Shown here: positions 16,104 to 25,353 of the stretch, in pieces
Position numbering within the stretch: the first letter of the stretch is position 1
How the letters are laid out: each line of letters opens with the position of its first letter
Source: JAPOKJ01 sp031421635
Lineage (GTDB): Bacteria; Pseudomonadota; Gammaproteobacteria; Burkholderiales; Burkholderiaceae_E
Assembly (NCBI GenBank): GCA_031421635.1
Contig: JANOPA010000106.1
Coordinates: 1 to 64,000, forward strand
DNA length: 64,000 bases
Direction of reading: 5' to 3'
Notes under the pieces: model-generated
Seen by the model: only the letters and a program-made list of their open reading frames with translations
Told to the model about the DNA's origin: nothing
The model's database searches: none
Position numbers and translations under genes: made by a program

Positions 16104-17069
16104 TTACTTAATGAAGCGCGTATCCGTGAGCTTGGAAAGATCAGGAATTTGTTTGATGATGCCCGCCTCTAACAACAAATCTGCGGCTTCCTTGCTAAAG
16201 GCAGCATGCTCACCGGCAAAAAACTTCTGGTTCGCTGCTTTGTCTTGCCAGCGCAGATAGGCTTGAGATTTTTCAAAGGCTTCGCCAGTTTGCTTGACGT
16301 CGGCCCCCATGATCTCGAAGCTTTTCTTAGGGTCGGCCTTGATCATGTCGAGTGCTTCAAAATAACCGTTGGCAAAGGCTTGAGCGGCTTTTGGATTGTC
16401 ACTCAGGAATTTCGGCGTGCAACCGAAGGTGTCCATAATCATCGGATAGTCCAGCGTGGTCGCTAAAATTTTGCCTGCTTCGGGTTTTGCACGTACGGCG
16501 GACAAGAATGGCTCGTAGGTCATGCCCGCATCAAGATCGGTGTTGCCCGCGATAAAGGCATTGGCCGCCGCTTGTGGGGACAGGTTCACGACTTTGACAT
16601 CCTTAATGGACAAACCATTTTTCTTGAGCATCCAGGCCAGTGTGAAATAGGTGGCCGTGCCAGGTGCGTCTGCCGCAACCGTTTTGCCCTTGAGATCGGC
16701 GATCTTCGCGATGCCGGATTTCACAACCATGCCATCCGCGCCGTAGCTTTTATCGAGCTGAAAAATCTGAGTGGTGGCCACGCCGATGGCGTTCCAAACA
16801 ATCCAGGTCTCAACGGTCGTGGCAGCACATTGCAGGTCACCGGAGGCGATGGCCAAATGACGGTCTTTCTGGGGAATCTTCTTGATGGTCACGTCCAGGC
16901 CATGCTTTTTAAATAGCCCCGCCTCTTTAGCCAAAGTGAGAGGCGCAAAACCTGTCCAGCCGGATATTCCAATCGTGACGGCCGTTTGGGCATTCGCGTT
17001 GGAGGTTAGAACACCAAGTCCCAAAACCCCGGCAAATAGGCCCGACCAGGTTAAAGCTAGTTTTTTCAT
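16104..17069 (-). CDS. ABC transporter substrate-binding protein, SsuA/NMT1-like
   Basis: 321 residues with a clear signal peptide (MKKLALTWSGLFAGVLGLGV to NANAQ). The mature part begins VTIGISGWTGFAPLTLAKEAGLF and contains ATTVETWIVWNAIG, the pattern of periplasmic binding proteins for sulfonates, nitrate or thiamine precursors (NMT1-like). It is the first gene of the three-gene importer and is divergent from an exported hydrolase, with 157 bases between them for promoters. The Rieske protein at the end of the operon hints at an aromatic or sulfonated compound, as inference only. Confidence 0.88.
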   Translation of the reverse strand: MKKLALTWSGLFAGVLGLGVLTSNANAQTAVTIGISGWTGFAPLTLAKEAGLFKKHGLDVTIKKIPQKDRHLAIASGDLQCAATTVETWIVWNAIGVATTQIFQLDKSYGADGMVVKSGIAKIADLKGKTVAADAPGTATYFTLAWMLKKNGLSIKDVKVVNLSPQAAANAFIAGNTDLDAGMTYEPFLSAVRAKPEAGKILATTLDYPMIMDTFGCTPKFLSDNPKAAQAFANGYFEALDMIKADPKKSFEIMGADVKQTGEAFEKSQAYLRWQDKAANQKFFAGEHAAFSKEAADLLLEAGIIKQIPDLSKLTDTRFIK

Positions 17070-17226
17070 TACAACCCCAAAAAATATTGAATTTAAGACA
17101 ACGTCAGACCTCGGCGTATTTTGTTGCTGCCGACATTATGACAAGTCCAATTTTTGTCTCTTAAAGGTGCTAAAACGTCATCGAACCAACTGAATCTAGA
17201 ATAGGGCCCTAAGATAGGAGACGAAG

Positions 17227-18336
17227 ATGTCACAAAAACATGCAATGTCTATCGCTGGCTCAGCGTCCTGGCTGAACAAATTGTCGCAAGTTTTATGGAG
17301 TGTGATTTTGGGTTTATTGACCTTAGAGGCTGTTGCGGCGGATTTTCCGGGCGCCAAAGAAGGCACCTGGGTGGTCAAGGATTTCCGCTTTAACAGCGGC
17401 GAGACCTTGCCCGAGTTGCGCCTGGCCTATACCACTGTCGGAGCTCCCACTGGAGAGCCGGTCCTCGTCCTTCATGGCACCACGGGTTCTAGCTTGGGGA
17501 TGTTGAATGCAGGCTTTGGTGGCGAGTTATTCGGGCCGGGTCAACCTCTCGATTCCAGCAAATACTTCGTCATTCTTCCCGATGCGATTGGCACCGGAAA
17601 GTCCAGTAAACCTTCGGATGGTTTGCGCGCCAAGTTTCCGAAATATAACTATGACGATATGGTGAGCGCGCAGTATCGTCTGGTGACCGAGCATTTCGGC
17701 ATCAAGCGCCTGCGGCTGGTCATCGGCAACTCCATGGGGGGCATGCACACCTGGGTCTGGGCACAGAAGTATCCTGGCTTTCTCGATATTGCCGTGCCTA
17801 TGGCCTCGATGCCCACCGAGATGTCAGGGCGTAACTGGATCATGCGACGCTTGATCATCGATTCGATTCGCAATGATCCTGAATGGAACCAAGGAAACTA
17901 CACTCAACAACCACGTAGCGCGCTCTTCGCTTCGGTGTTTTATTCTGCGGCGAGTAATGGCGGCAGCCAAGCGCTTTTTAAAGCCGCCCCCACTCGTGCC
18001 AAAGCGGACCAATGGCTGGACTCCAGGCTCAAAGCCACATACACCGGCGATGCGAACGACCATTTGTACCAATGGGAGTCCTCAGGCGATTACAACCCCT
18101 CACCGGGACTAGAGCGAATTCAAGCCACCGTGATGGCCATTAATTCAGCAGATGATGAGCGCAATCCGCCCGAACTGGGGGTGATGGAAAGCGAGATCAA
18201 ACGCATCAAGAATGCCCGCCTCGTCCTGATTCCAGGCTCAGCAAATACGGCCGGGCATGGCACCACCGCCCAGGCCAAGTTTTGGAAAAAAGAACTCGCC
18301 GACTTGCTTCAGTCCGCGCCGCGCTTAGAAAAGTAA
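17227..18336 (+). CDS. exported alpha/beta hydrolase, homoserine acetyltransferase (MetX)-like fold
   Basis: 369 residues. A hydrophobic N-terminal segment (about residues 17-37, ending AVAAD) suggests export or membrane anchoring, which real cytoplasmic MetX proteins lack. The body follows the MetX/alpha-beta hydrolase pattern: VLVLHGTTGSS, GNSMGGMHTWVWA with nucleophile Ser169, the acid in NSADDERNP and the histidine in AGHGTT. It is therefore probably a hydrolase or esterase rather than a methionine-pathway enzyme. AGGAG lies a few bases before the ATG. The next gene, another hydrolase, begins four bases after its stop. Confidence 0.85.
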   Translation: MSQKHAMSIAGSASWLNKLSQVLWSVILGLLTLEAVAADFPGAKEGTWVVKDFRFNSGETLPELRLAYTTVGAPTGEPVLVLHGTTGSSLGMLNAGFGGELFGPGQPLDSSKYFVILPDAIGTGKSSKPSDGLRAKFPKYNYDDMVSAQYRLVTEHFGIKRLRLVIGNSMGGMHTWVWAQKYPGFLDIAVPMASMPTEMSGRNWIMRRLIIDSIRNDPEWNQGNYTQQPRSALFASVFYSAASNGGSQALFKAAPTRAKADQWLDSRLKATYTGDANDHLYQWESSGDYNPSPGLERIQATVMAINSADDERNPPELGVMESEIKRIKNARLVLIPGSANTAGHGTTAQAKFWKKELADLLQSAPRLEK

Positions 18337-18340
18337 AGGG

Positions 18341-19234
18341 GTGAATAGGCTGCACGATTTACCGGAATTGCGACAGTCTCTTGAGCTACTTTGGCTGGAT
18401 CCAATCAGCCCGAGGAACCTGGGCGGCAACACACCCACTTTAGTTTTTTTGCACGAAGGACTGGGCAGTATCACCCAGTGGCGCGACTTTCCCCAGGCTC
18501 TTTGCAATGCAACAGGGTTGCGCGGCCTGGCCTATGCGCGACAAGGCTATGGGCAGTCTAGCCTGCGCCCCCAACCCGCCGATACTGACTTCATGCATGT
18601 TGAAGCGCAGCAAGTGCTCCCCGCGCTCTTGGAAAGTTTAGGCATCGAGCGCCCAATTCTGATTGGTCATAGCGACGGCGCGTCAATTGCTTTGCTCTAT
18701 AGCGCCTGGGCTCAGCGCCGAGCTTTGCAAGCCCTGCCAAACCCCCGCACAGCTTCCGCCCGAGGCGCTCCTCTGCCTGACACGCTCGCTGGGATTGGCT
18801 TCTACCCGCCCGCGCCGCTAGCGCTTTGTGTTCTCGCTCCCCATTTATTTGTCGAAGAGGCGGGGGTCGCCTCGATTGCACAGGCCCACAAACTGTTTAA
18901 CGAAAACCCAAGTTTCAGGGAGCGTCTCGGCAAACATCATCGCGATGTCGAGCAAACGTTCAATAATTGGGCCAATGTCTGGCTCAGCGAGGCGTTCAAA
19001 ACCTGGAACATTGAGGCGGAACTTAGTGATGTCCTCTGCCCTATTTTGGCGATTCAAGGCTGCGATGACCAATACGGCAGCTTGGCCCATATTCGCCGAA
19101 TTCCAGAGCTAGTCAACGATGCCCGCCAAGTGGAGCTTCTTGAGGTTCTGAACTGCAAACATACTCCTCACCTGGAGAATCAAGCCGACGTGCTCATTGC
19201 TTGTGCGCGCTTTCTTGGTCGGCACGTTAAGTGA
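18341..19234 (+). CDS. alpha/beta hydrolase with an insertion after the nucleophile helix
   Basis: 297 residues from a GTG with AAAGGGG just upstream. The alpha/beta hydrolase core is visible: FLHEGLGSITQWRDFP, GHSDGASIALLY with nucleophile Ser111, the acid region QGCDDQYG and the histidine in CKHTPH. Between residues ~125 and 160 there is a proline- and arginine-rich stretch (QRRALQALPNPRTASARG...) that usual family members lack. It may form part of a lid or be a recent insertion. The gene is co-transcribed with the exported hydrolase upstream. Substrate unknown. Confidence 0.82.
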   Translation: MNRLHDLPELRQSLELLWLDPISPRNLGGNTPTLVFLHEGLGSITQWRDFPQALCNATGLRGLAYARQGYGQSSLRPQPADTDFMHVEAQQVLPALLESLGIERPILIGHSDGASIALLYSAWAQRRALQALPNPRTASARGAPLPDTLAGIGFYPPAPLALCVLAPHLFVEEAGVASIAQAHKLFNENPSFRERLGKHHRDVEQTFNNWANVWLSEAFKTWNIEAELSDVLCPILAIQGCDDQYGSLAHIRRIPELVNDARQVELLEVLNCKHTPHLENQADVLIACARFLGRHVK

Positions 19235-19312
19235 CTGAGGCGTCAGTTTCATGAACAAAAGTGCATGAATTTTCTGCGATTCCTTTGCAGCTTTGGGTAG
19301 GCGCGTTGAATT

Positions 19313-19341
19313 TTGGACACAGCCTATTTCGCAGCTACAAT
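19313..19341 (+). promoter_or_regulatory. sigma-70-type promoter of the liv operon
   Basis: TTGGAC at 19313-19318 and TACAAT at 19336-19341 are separated by exactly 17 bases, close to the sigma-70 consensus. The -10 box ends 32 bases before the livK start codon, which has GAGGAG in front of it. Confidence 0.65.
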
Positions 19342-19373
19342 AGCCAAAACTTTAACGATTGAGGAGACAACCG

Positions 19374-20570
19374 ATGAAAACCGTTCTTAGTACCATTCCC
19401 AAGCTCAAAAGTGTTTGCCTTGCGGGCACAATCGCTGCACTTTTTATTGCCGCTTCTGCGCAGGCTCAGGCGCCCATCAAGATTGGCTTCATGGCCGAGC
19501 TGTCGGGCCCACAGGGCGCGCTTGGTAAAGATCAGTACGATGCCTTTATGATGGTCGTTGAAGCCAATGGTGGCAAGCTCGGTGGTGTGCCGGTGCAAAT
19601 CATTCGCGAAGACAGTCAGCTCAAGCCCGAAGTCGCCGTGCAAATCGTCGACAAATTGATTGAGAAAGACAACGTCGCGATTATCACCGGCGTGACGTTC
19701 TCCAACATCATGATGGCCGTACACAAGAAGGTCGTTGAAAAACAAGTGTTTTTGATCGGCTCCAATGCGGGTCCATCGCCCATCGCTGGCGCTCAGTGCT
19801 CGCCGTTTTTCTTTTCAGCATCTTGGCAGAACGACCAACAGGCTGAAGTTGTTGGCAAATACGCCAACGATAAAAACATCGACAAAATCGTGACCATCGC
19901 TCCCAATTATCAGGCGGGCAAAGACTTCGTCGCTGGCTTCAAACGTTATTATCAAACACCGGTCGTTGCCGAGCTTTGGCCGGCCGTGACCCAGCAAGAT
20001 TTCTCCGCTGAAATCGCACAAATTCAAGCCGCCAATCCCAAGGCCGTCTATGCCTTTATGCCCGGTGGTTTGGGCATTAACTTTGTCAAGCAGTGGGCTC
20101 AGGCTGGACTCAAAGGCAAGATTGCGCTATTGACCACGTCAACGACCGACGGTATCGGTTTGCCGGCCATGGGTGATGCAGGCTTGGGAGTGATCTCCGG
20201 CACCTTCTGGGGTCCTGATTTTGCGAACCCGGCCAATCAAAAATTCGTCAAGGATTTTGAAGCAAAGTACAAGCGCATTCCTTCGCAGTATGCTGCTCAG
20301 GCCTACGACTCGGCTCTTCTGCTCGATTCGGCGATCGCCAAGGTGAAAGGCAATGTTGCCGACAAAACGGCGTTTCAAGTGGCACTAAAAGCCGCCGATT
20401 TCAAATCGGTGCGTGGCGATTTCAAGTTCAACAGTAATAACTTCCCCATTCAAGATCTGCATATTTTTGAAGCCGTCAAGGACGGGCAAGGTCGTTACAC
20501 CTTGAAGACCATCGCAACCCCTCTCAAGGCCGACAAAGACGCCTACTTTGACAAGTGCTCGATGAAGTAA
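19374..20570 (+). CDS. livK: branched-chain amino acid-type ABC transporter substrate-binding protein
   Basis: 398 residues with signal peptide (VCLAGTIAALFIAASAQAQ). The mature part follows the LivJ/LivK family: IKIGFMAELSGPQGALGKDQ, then QVALKAADFKSVRGDFKFN near the C-terminus. Family members bind leucine-type amino acids but also aromatic acids, amides or urea, so the ligand is uncertain. The ATG at 19374 is preceded by GAGGAG; an in-frame TTG at 19359 is less likely. It heads a complete KHMGF cluster. The gene symbol denotes family and position, not a tested ligand. Confidence 0.88.
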   Translation: MKTVLSTIPKLKSVCLAGTIAALFIAASAQAQAPIKIGFMAELSGPQGALGKDQYDAFMMVVEANGGKLGGVPVQIIREDSQLKPEVAVQIVDKLIEKDNVAIITGVTFSNIMMAVHKKVVEKQVFLIGSNAGPSPIAGAQCSPFFFSASWQNDQQAEVVGKYANDKNIDKIVTIAPNYQAGKDFVAGFKRYYQTPVVAELWPAVTQQDFSAEIAQIQAANPKAVYAFMPGGLGINFVKQWAQAGLKGKIALLTTSTTDGIGLPAMGDAGLGVISGTFWGPDFANPANQKFVKDFEAKYKRIPSQYAAQAYDSALLLDSAIAKVKGNVADKTAFQVALKAADFKSVRGDFKFNSNNFPIQDLHIFEAVKDGQGRYTLKTIATPLKADKDAYFDKCSMK

Positions 20571-20592
20571 GCAAAGCGAGAACTCATCGAAC

Positions 20593-20622
20593 AGGCCAAG
20601 GGTGTTCCTTGGCCTTATTTTT
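20593..20622 (+). terminator. intrinsic terminator/attenuator between livK and livH
   Basis: Nine-base-pair stem AGGCCAAGG/CCTTGGCCT with loop GTGTT, followed by TATTTTT. It lies 23 bases after the livK stop and ends 16 bases before the livH start. A leaky terminator here would give more binding protein than membrane components, a known way of setting transporter stoichiometry. It also argues against the upstream GTG start at 20602 for livH, which would lie inside the hairpin. Confidence 0.8.
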
Positions 20623-20637
20623 GAAAGTCTCACCTGT

Positions 20638-21564
20638 ATGACCCTCACGCTTTGGCTAACCCAAATTCTGAACGGACTTCAGTTCGGAGTGCTGCTATTT
20701 CTTTTGGCGGCGGGCCTCACACTGGTGTTTGGCATCATGAATTTTGTGAACTTGGCTCACGGTTCGCTATACATGATGGGCGCCTATTTCGCGGCCGCGG
20801 TCGCCGCTAAAACCGGCAATTTCCTGATTGGTGCCTTGGTTGCGGTGCCCGCAACCTTGGTACTGGGTATCGTGATAGAGCGCGTGGCGCTCTCTGGGCT
20901 TTACGCCCGTGATCATCTTGACCAGGTGCTGGCCACCTTTGGACTGGTTCTTTTCTTTAACGAACTCGTACGCTTCATCTGGGGTAGCTCCCCCGTCTAC
21001 TCGCCTGCGCCCGAATGGCTATCGGGTGCTGTCGATTTCGGTGCGGGCATTTCCTACCCGGCTTATCGCTTTGCCATTATCGTTGTCGGCCTTTTGGTCG
21101 CCGCTTTTTTATATTGGCTGATCAATCTCACCCGCATCGGCATGTTAATTCGCGCTGGTGCGAGCAATGCACCCATGGTCTCGGCGTTGGGGGTGAATAT
21201 CAAAATGTTGAACACCTTGATTTTTGGTCTTGGGGCCGGTTTGGCAGGTTTGGCCGGACTAATGGCAGCACCTATCTTGTCCGTCCAGTCTGGCATGGGT
21301 GAGGCCATTTTGATTCAAACTCTGGTCGTCATCATTGTGGGCGGCATCGGCTCTATCCGTGGCGCTTTCTTGGCGGCCTTGATTGTTGGCGTCGTGGATA
21401 CTCTCGGTCGCATCATGCTACCGATTGGCATGGCCAAGGTGATGGACCCAAGCATCGCCCAAGCTGCCGGACCGGCCATCGCCTCAATGTTGATTTACCT
21501 CTTGATGGCGGTGGTACTGGCCTTTAAACCCTTAGGGTTGTTCCCTGTCAACGCGAGCCGCTAG
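20638..21564 (+). CDS. livH: branched-chain amino acid-type ABC transporter permease
   Basis: 308 residues, very hydrophobic, with about eight membrane segments. The LivH pattern is clear: LNGLQFGVLLFLLAAGLTLVFGIMNF at the start and VVIIVGGIGSIRGAFLAALIVG near the end. The ATG at 20638 is chosen because the longer frame would begin inside the terminator hairpin. It forms the membrane channel with LivM. Confidence 0.9.
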   Translation: MTLTLWLTQILNGLQFGVLLFLLAAGLTLVFGIMNFVNLAHGSLYMMGAYFAAAVAAKTGNFLIGALVAVPATLVLGIVIERVALSGLYARDHLDQVLATFGLVLFFNELVRFIWGSSPVYSPAPEWLSGAVDFGAGISYPAYRFAIIVVGLLVAAFLYWLINLTRIGMLIRAGASNAPMVSALGVNIKMLNTLIFGLGAGLAGLAGLMAAPILSVQSGMGEAILIQTLVVIIVGGIGSIRGAFLAALIVGVVDTLGRIMLPIGMAKVMDPSIAQAAGPAIASMLIYLLMAVVLAFKPLGLFPVNASR

Positions 21565-21586
21565 CGCTAAGAGACCACTAGGCCCC

Positions 21587-22561
21587 ATGTCCAACACTTC
21601 ATTTCTTGAGCGCTTATTTCCCGAAAAACTGCGCTGGTCGCAACCGCAAGTTTTGGTGAGCTCGATCGTGCTGCTCCTGCTCCTGGTCTTACCCTTGGTT
21701 GCACTGGCCACTAAGCAGCCGTTTTACATCACACTATTTACGCGAGTCATGATTTACGCGGTTGCGGCCTGTGCTCTAAACCTACTGATCGGCTACACCG
21801 GATTGGTCAGCTTCGGTCAGTCGCTGTTTCTAGCGCTTGGAGCTTACGCGGTCGGCATTCCGAGTTTTCATGGTCTCACCAGTGGCTGGGCGCATCTCGT
21901 CTTTGCTTTACTAGGGTCCGCAGCGGTCGCCGCAGTGATTGGCATGGTCGTGCTACGCACCCAGGGCATGGCCTTCATCATGATCACACTGGCCTTCGCC
22001 CAAATGTTCTTCTACCTGGGCATCTCCCTGAAAAACTATGGTGGCGATGACGGTATTCGGCTGGAGGCACGCTCTACCCTTTTTCCGTTCGATCTCGGTA
22101 GTAACACCGCGCTTTACTACCTCTGCCTTCTGATCTTAATCGCCGTTTTGTATTTCTCCTGGCGTCTGATTCACTCAGGCTTTGGCATGACGTTGCGAGG
22201 CATCAAGGGCAATGAACGGCGAATGAAAGCAATGGGCTTTAACACCCTCAAGTTCAAACTGATGATCTACATCGTTGCCGCCATGATTACATCGGTGGCG
22301 GGATTCTTACTCGCCAACCTGACGTCCTATACCTCACCGGCGTTTAGCGCCTGGACGGTCTCTGGCGAACTCATTGTAATGGTCGTACTCGGAGGTATGG
22401 GCACCATCTTCGGACCAGTGATTGGAGCGATTGGGTTTCTTATGCTTGAGGAGGGACTCAAAGAGTTGACAGAATTTTGGGGAATGCCATTGGGAATCAT
22501 CATCGTGGCCATAGTCTTGCTCGCCAAACGCGGCCTCTACGGTTCGCTCAAAAAGTCATGA
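21587..22561 (+). CDS. livM: branched-chain amino acid-type ABC transporter permease
   Basis: 324 residues with about eight to ten membrane segments. LivM hallmarks include NLLIGYTGLVSFGQSLFLALGAYA and the C-terminal VMVVLGGMGTIFGPVIGA. It is the second channel subunit. Its stop codon overlaps the livG start as ATGA, showing translational coupling. Confidence 0.92.
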   Translation: MSNTSFLERLFPEKLRWSQPQVLVSSIVLLLLLVLPLVALATKQPFYITLFTRVMIYAVAACALNLLIGYTGLVSFGQSLFLALGAYAVGIPSFHGLTSGWAHLVFALLGSAAVAAVIGMVVLRTQGMAFIMITLAFAQMFFYLGISLKNYGGDDGIRLEARSTLFPFDLGSNTALYYLCLLILIAVLYFSWRLIHSGFGMTLRGIKGNERRMKAMGFNTLKFKLMIYIVAAMITSVAGFLLANLTSYTSPAFSAWTVSGELIVMVVLGGMGTIFGPVIGAIGFLMLEEGLKELTEFWGMPLGIIIVAIVLLAKRGLYGSLKKS

Positions 22562-23367
22562 CCGTCAGCCCCGCTACAACATCGACTAAAGGGTCAACTT
22601 CTCCGGTCTTACAAACGCGAGGCTTGGTTAAGCGCTTCGGTGGCCTATTGGCAACCGATGCTGTATCAATTGAATTGTTGCCTGGCGAGCTGCACGCTTT
22701 AATCGGCCCCAACGGTGCAGGCAAAACCACCCTCATCAGCCAGCTCACCGGTGAGCTTCGCCCCGACCAGGGAGATATTCTAATGACGGGGCACAATGTG
22801 AATCATCTGAGCGTCGAGAAACGCGCCCAGCTAGGCCTTGCGAGGTCGTACCAAATTACACAAATCTTGCCGGACTTCACGGCGCTCGAAAATGTTGCCA
22901 TGGCTGTATTGGCGAAGCGCAATCAGGCTAAGGCAAGCTCTGGCCTGGGAGCATGGAAAGTATTGATTCGCGAGACGACAATTCAATCGCCCGCCCTCGC
23001 TGCTCTCAAGCAAGTGGGCCTTGAATCTCAAGCCGACATTTCCGCAAAAGTCATGGCCCATGGTGAGCATCGTCAACTTGAGTTGGCGATGGCCTTAGCG
23101 CTGCAGCCCAAACTTTTACTACTGGATGAGCCGCTGGCAGGGATGAGCGGCGCTGAGTCTGAGACCATGATTGAGCTTTTGCTTGCGCTTAAAGGACGCT
23201 ACCCAATTTTATTGGTTGAGCATGACATGAACGCCGTGTTCAAATTGGCTGATCGCATTAGTGTACTGGTCTACGGCAAGGTCATTGCCAGTGGCCGGCC
23301 CGATCAAATCAAGAATGATGCTGAAGTGCGTCAGGCCTACCTTGGCGATGACGCCTTGGTCGCTTAG
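22558..23367 (+). CDS. livG: branched-chain amino acid-type ABC transporter ATP-binding protein
   Basis: 269 residues. Walker A is GPNGAGKTTL and Walker B LLLLDEPLAGM. The family signature is unusual, AHGEHRQLELAMAL in place of LSGGQ, which is common for LivG-type proteins. The long frame from 22477 lies mostly within livM, so the ATG at 22558, overlapping the livM stop, is the real start. It pairs with LivF to energise transport. Confidence 0.9.
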   Translation: MTVSPATTSTKGSTSPVLQTRGLVKRFGGLLATDAVSIELLPGELHALIGPNGAGKTTLISQLTGELRPDQGDILMTGHNVNHLSVEKRAQLGLARSYQITQILPDFTALENVAMAVLAKRNQAKASSGLGAWKVLIRETTIQSPALAALKQVGLESQADISAKVMAHGEHRQLELAMALALQPKLLLLDEPLAGMSGAESETMIELLLALKGRYPILLVEHDMNAVFKLADRISVLVYGKVIASGRPDQIKNDAEVRQAYLGDDALVA

Positions 23368-23425
23368 CTGCGGCCGACTTTGAGTCGCCCTTTAAGCCAC
23401 ATCACCTAATTATGGCGCTTGATCA

Positions 23426-24154
23426 ATGAATGCTTCCCCACTTCTTCAAGTCCAAGGTCTACAGGCCGGTTACGCAGCCAGCCAGGTTTTGTTTGGCTTG
23501 GACTTCGAGCTGGCAGCGGGACAAGTCATCACCCTGCTGGGGCGCAACGGCATGGGCAAATCCACTACGGTGAAGTGCCTGAGTGGCTTGCTTAAACCCA
23601 GCGCTGGCAAAATCATTTTGAATGCTCAAGATCTCGCGAGGCAGCCTGCCTTCATCATCGGTCGGGCCGGAATGGGCTTGGTACCGGAAGGTCGCCAGGT
23701 CTTTCCCACCTTGAGCGTCAAAGAAAACTTGATCGCCACCGCCAATATGCGCAACGTTGTAGCCGATCAACGCAAAAACGCCTGGACTCTTGAGCGCGTC
23801 TATTCGCTTTTTCCGAGGCTTCGAGAACGGGCCAAACAATTGGCCGGACAACTGTCTGGAGGTGAGCAGCAAATGTTGGCAGTCGGACGCGCCCTCATGA
23901 CCAACCCCAAGATCTTGATTCTGGATGAGGCCACCGAAGGCTTGGCGCCATTGATTCGTGCCGAGATTTGGAAGTGCCTCGGCCTTCTCAAGGAGGAGCG
24001 CATGGCCATGATTGTGGTCGACAAGAATATCAAACCACTTCTGCCGCTAGCTGATCGACACTATGTAATTGAAAAGGGACGCATTGCGTGGCAGGGCAAT
24101 AGCGACGAGCTTGTGAGTTGTAGCGCTGAAGTGCAGCAATATCTAAGCGTTTAA
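23426..24154 (+). CDS. livF: branched-chain amino acid-type ABC transporter ATP-binding protein
   Basis: 242 residues. Walker A GRNGMGKSTT, signature LSGGEQQMLAVGRAL, Walker B ILILDEATEGLAP. The EGLAP ending of Walker B is typical of LivF. It closes the operon, 58 bases after livG, and converges on the Sua5 gene. A REP-like element lies in the gap behind it. Confidence 0.9.
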   Translation: MNASPLLQVQGLQAGYAASQVLFGLDFELAAGQVITLLGRNGMGKSTTVKCLSGLLKPSAGKIILNAQDLARQPAFIIGRAGMGLVPEGRQVFPTLSVKENLIATANMRNVVADQRKNAWTLERVYSLFPRLRERAKQLAGQLSGGEQQMLAVGRALMTNPKILILDEATEGLAPLIRAEIWKCLGLLKEERMAMIVVDKNIKPLLPLADRHYVIEKGRIAWQGNSDELVSCSAEVQQYLSV

Positions 24155-24188
24155 GGTTAAGCCCAGTGTTCCAAATGCAAACCTGGGC

Positions 24189-24210
24189 GGCAGAAGGCGT
24201 GCCAGCCTCC
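24189..24210. repeat. dispersed REP-like element, copy 1
   Basis: The core GGCAGAAGGCGTGCCAGC followed by CTCC lies between the convergent ends of livF and the Sua5 gene. The same core recurs at 32456-32472 and, with one change, at 46541-46557. It can fold weakly through GGCA/TGCC and the flanking arms. Such 3'-end elements often act as transcript-end hairpins. Confidence 0.55.
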
Positions 24211-24237
24211 TTGGCCCTCTTCATGGTACCGGCCCCG

Positions 24238-25335
24238 TTACTGAGCGCTTGAGCCTTTTTGAGCCCGAGATAAGCGATCCTTCACAGCCATCCACTCCGG
24301 CTCCTCAGGCAAAGCCTCAACCAGAATACGGTTAACACCGAGACTATCCATCTCACGCAGCTTGGCATACATCTCTTGGGCAAAAATTTCTGGTTCTGCC
24401 GCGGCAACTTCAAAGTGCAGGTAGTCCACGGGCACTTGATGACCGAAGACTCGCTCCAAAAAAATTGCCAAATCTGCACTCACCCACACGGCGATTTTTT
24501 CGCCAAGATTCAAGCACTCAGCGGCCTTCATGGGCAGCTCTTGGTCCTCAACAATCACCATCGGGGTGATCGGTGCGTAGTGCGCCTCCAGAGTGCCTGA
24601 AACCTGTGGTCCCCCTTTTACCTGCACAGTCACTTCGCGCCCAAGGACCGTGGAAATGGCCTTAATGGAAATATGACCGGGCCGCAAAATCACCGGTGAA
24701 TGACGACTCAGATCGATAATGGTGGACTCAATGCCAATATCCGCATCACCACCTTCGAGCACCCAAGCAATATCCTCTCCTAAATCAGCGCGCACATGCT
24801 CGGCACGGGTCGGACTAATTCGGCCGAAGCGATTAGCCGAGGGTGCGGCGATACCTTTGCCACCGAGCGCATGAAAATACTTCATCACACCCTGGGCGAC
24901 CGGGTGAGAGGGCACTCGGAGACCGATGGTGGCTTGATCCGCGCAGGCGAAGGCAGGTGCCTGAGGCTTGCGCTTCATGATTAACGTTAGAGGGCCAGGC
25001 CAGAACGCTACAGCAAGTTGCTTGGCAAACGGGTGCTGGTCTTCCGAAAAATCTGCCCAATACTGCGCTTGCTCAAGGCTGGCGACATGAACGATTAAGG
25101 GATGATCGGCTGGCCGCCCTTTGACCCGATAAACCTCGGAGACCGCAGACTCAATCGAGGCATCGGCCGCCAAACCATAGACGGTTTCGGTGGGCAAGCC
25201 AATCAGTTGCCCGGCTCGCAGGAGCATTGCAGCCCGTTGCTGAGCGGAATCATCCGCTATCGAGGTCACAAAAATCGTTCCATCATTCGGCGCTGCATAA
25301 ACGCTTGGCGATAAGCGCTCAATTCTCGAGCGCAC
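24238..25335 (-). CDS. L-threonylcarbamoyladenylate synthase, Sua5 type with C-terminal domain
   Basis: 365 residues. The N-terminal YrdC-like domain carries LPTETVYGLAADAS, VKGRPADHPLIVHV and APSANRFGRISPT. These proteins make threonylcarbamoyl-AMP for the t6A37 modification of ANN-decoding tRNAs. The extra ~130 residues after residue ~230 (SGTLEAHYAPITPM) are the Sua5 C-terminal domain, so this is a long Sua5 form, not a short TsaC. The GTG at 25335 gives the longest frame; a GTG some 20 codons further in (before TSIADDSAQ) is possible. It follows purK by 18 bases. Confidence 0.9.
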   Translation of the reverse strand: MRSRIERLSPSVYAAPNDGTIFVTSIADDSAQQRAAMLLRAGQLIGLPTETVYGLAADASIESAVSEVYRVKGRPADHPLIVHVASLEQAQYWADFSEDQHPFAKQLAVAFWPGPLTLIMKRKPQAPAFACADQATIGLRVPSHPVAQGVMKYFHALGGKGIAAPSANRFGRISPTRAEHVRADLGEDIAWVLEGGDADIGIESTIIDLSRHSPVILRPGHISIKAISTVLGREVTVQVKGGPQVSGTLEAHYAPITPMVIVEDQELPMKAAECLNLGEKIAVWVSADLAIFLERVFGHQVPVDYLHFEVAAAEPEIFAQEMYAKLREMDSLGVNRILVEALPEEPEWMAVKDRLSRAQKGSSAQ

Positions 25336-25353
25336 ACCTCATGGGCACTCACG

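Noticed and set aside
16104..17069. Thiamine-precursor (HMP) transporter
   Set aside because: The binding protein has an NMT1-like fold, but no thiamine genes or TPP riboswitch was seen upstream, so a specific assignment is not supported.
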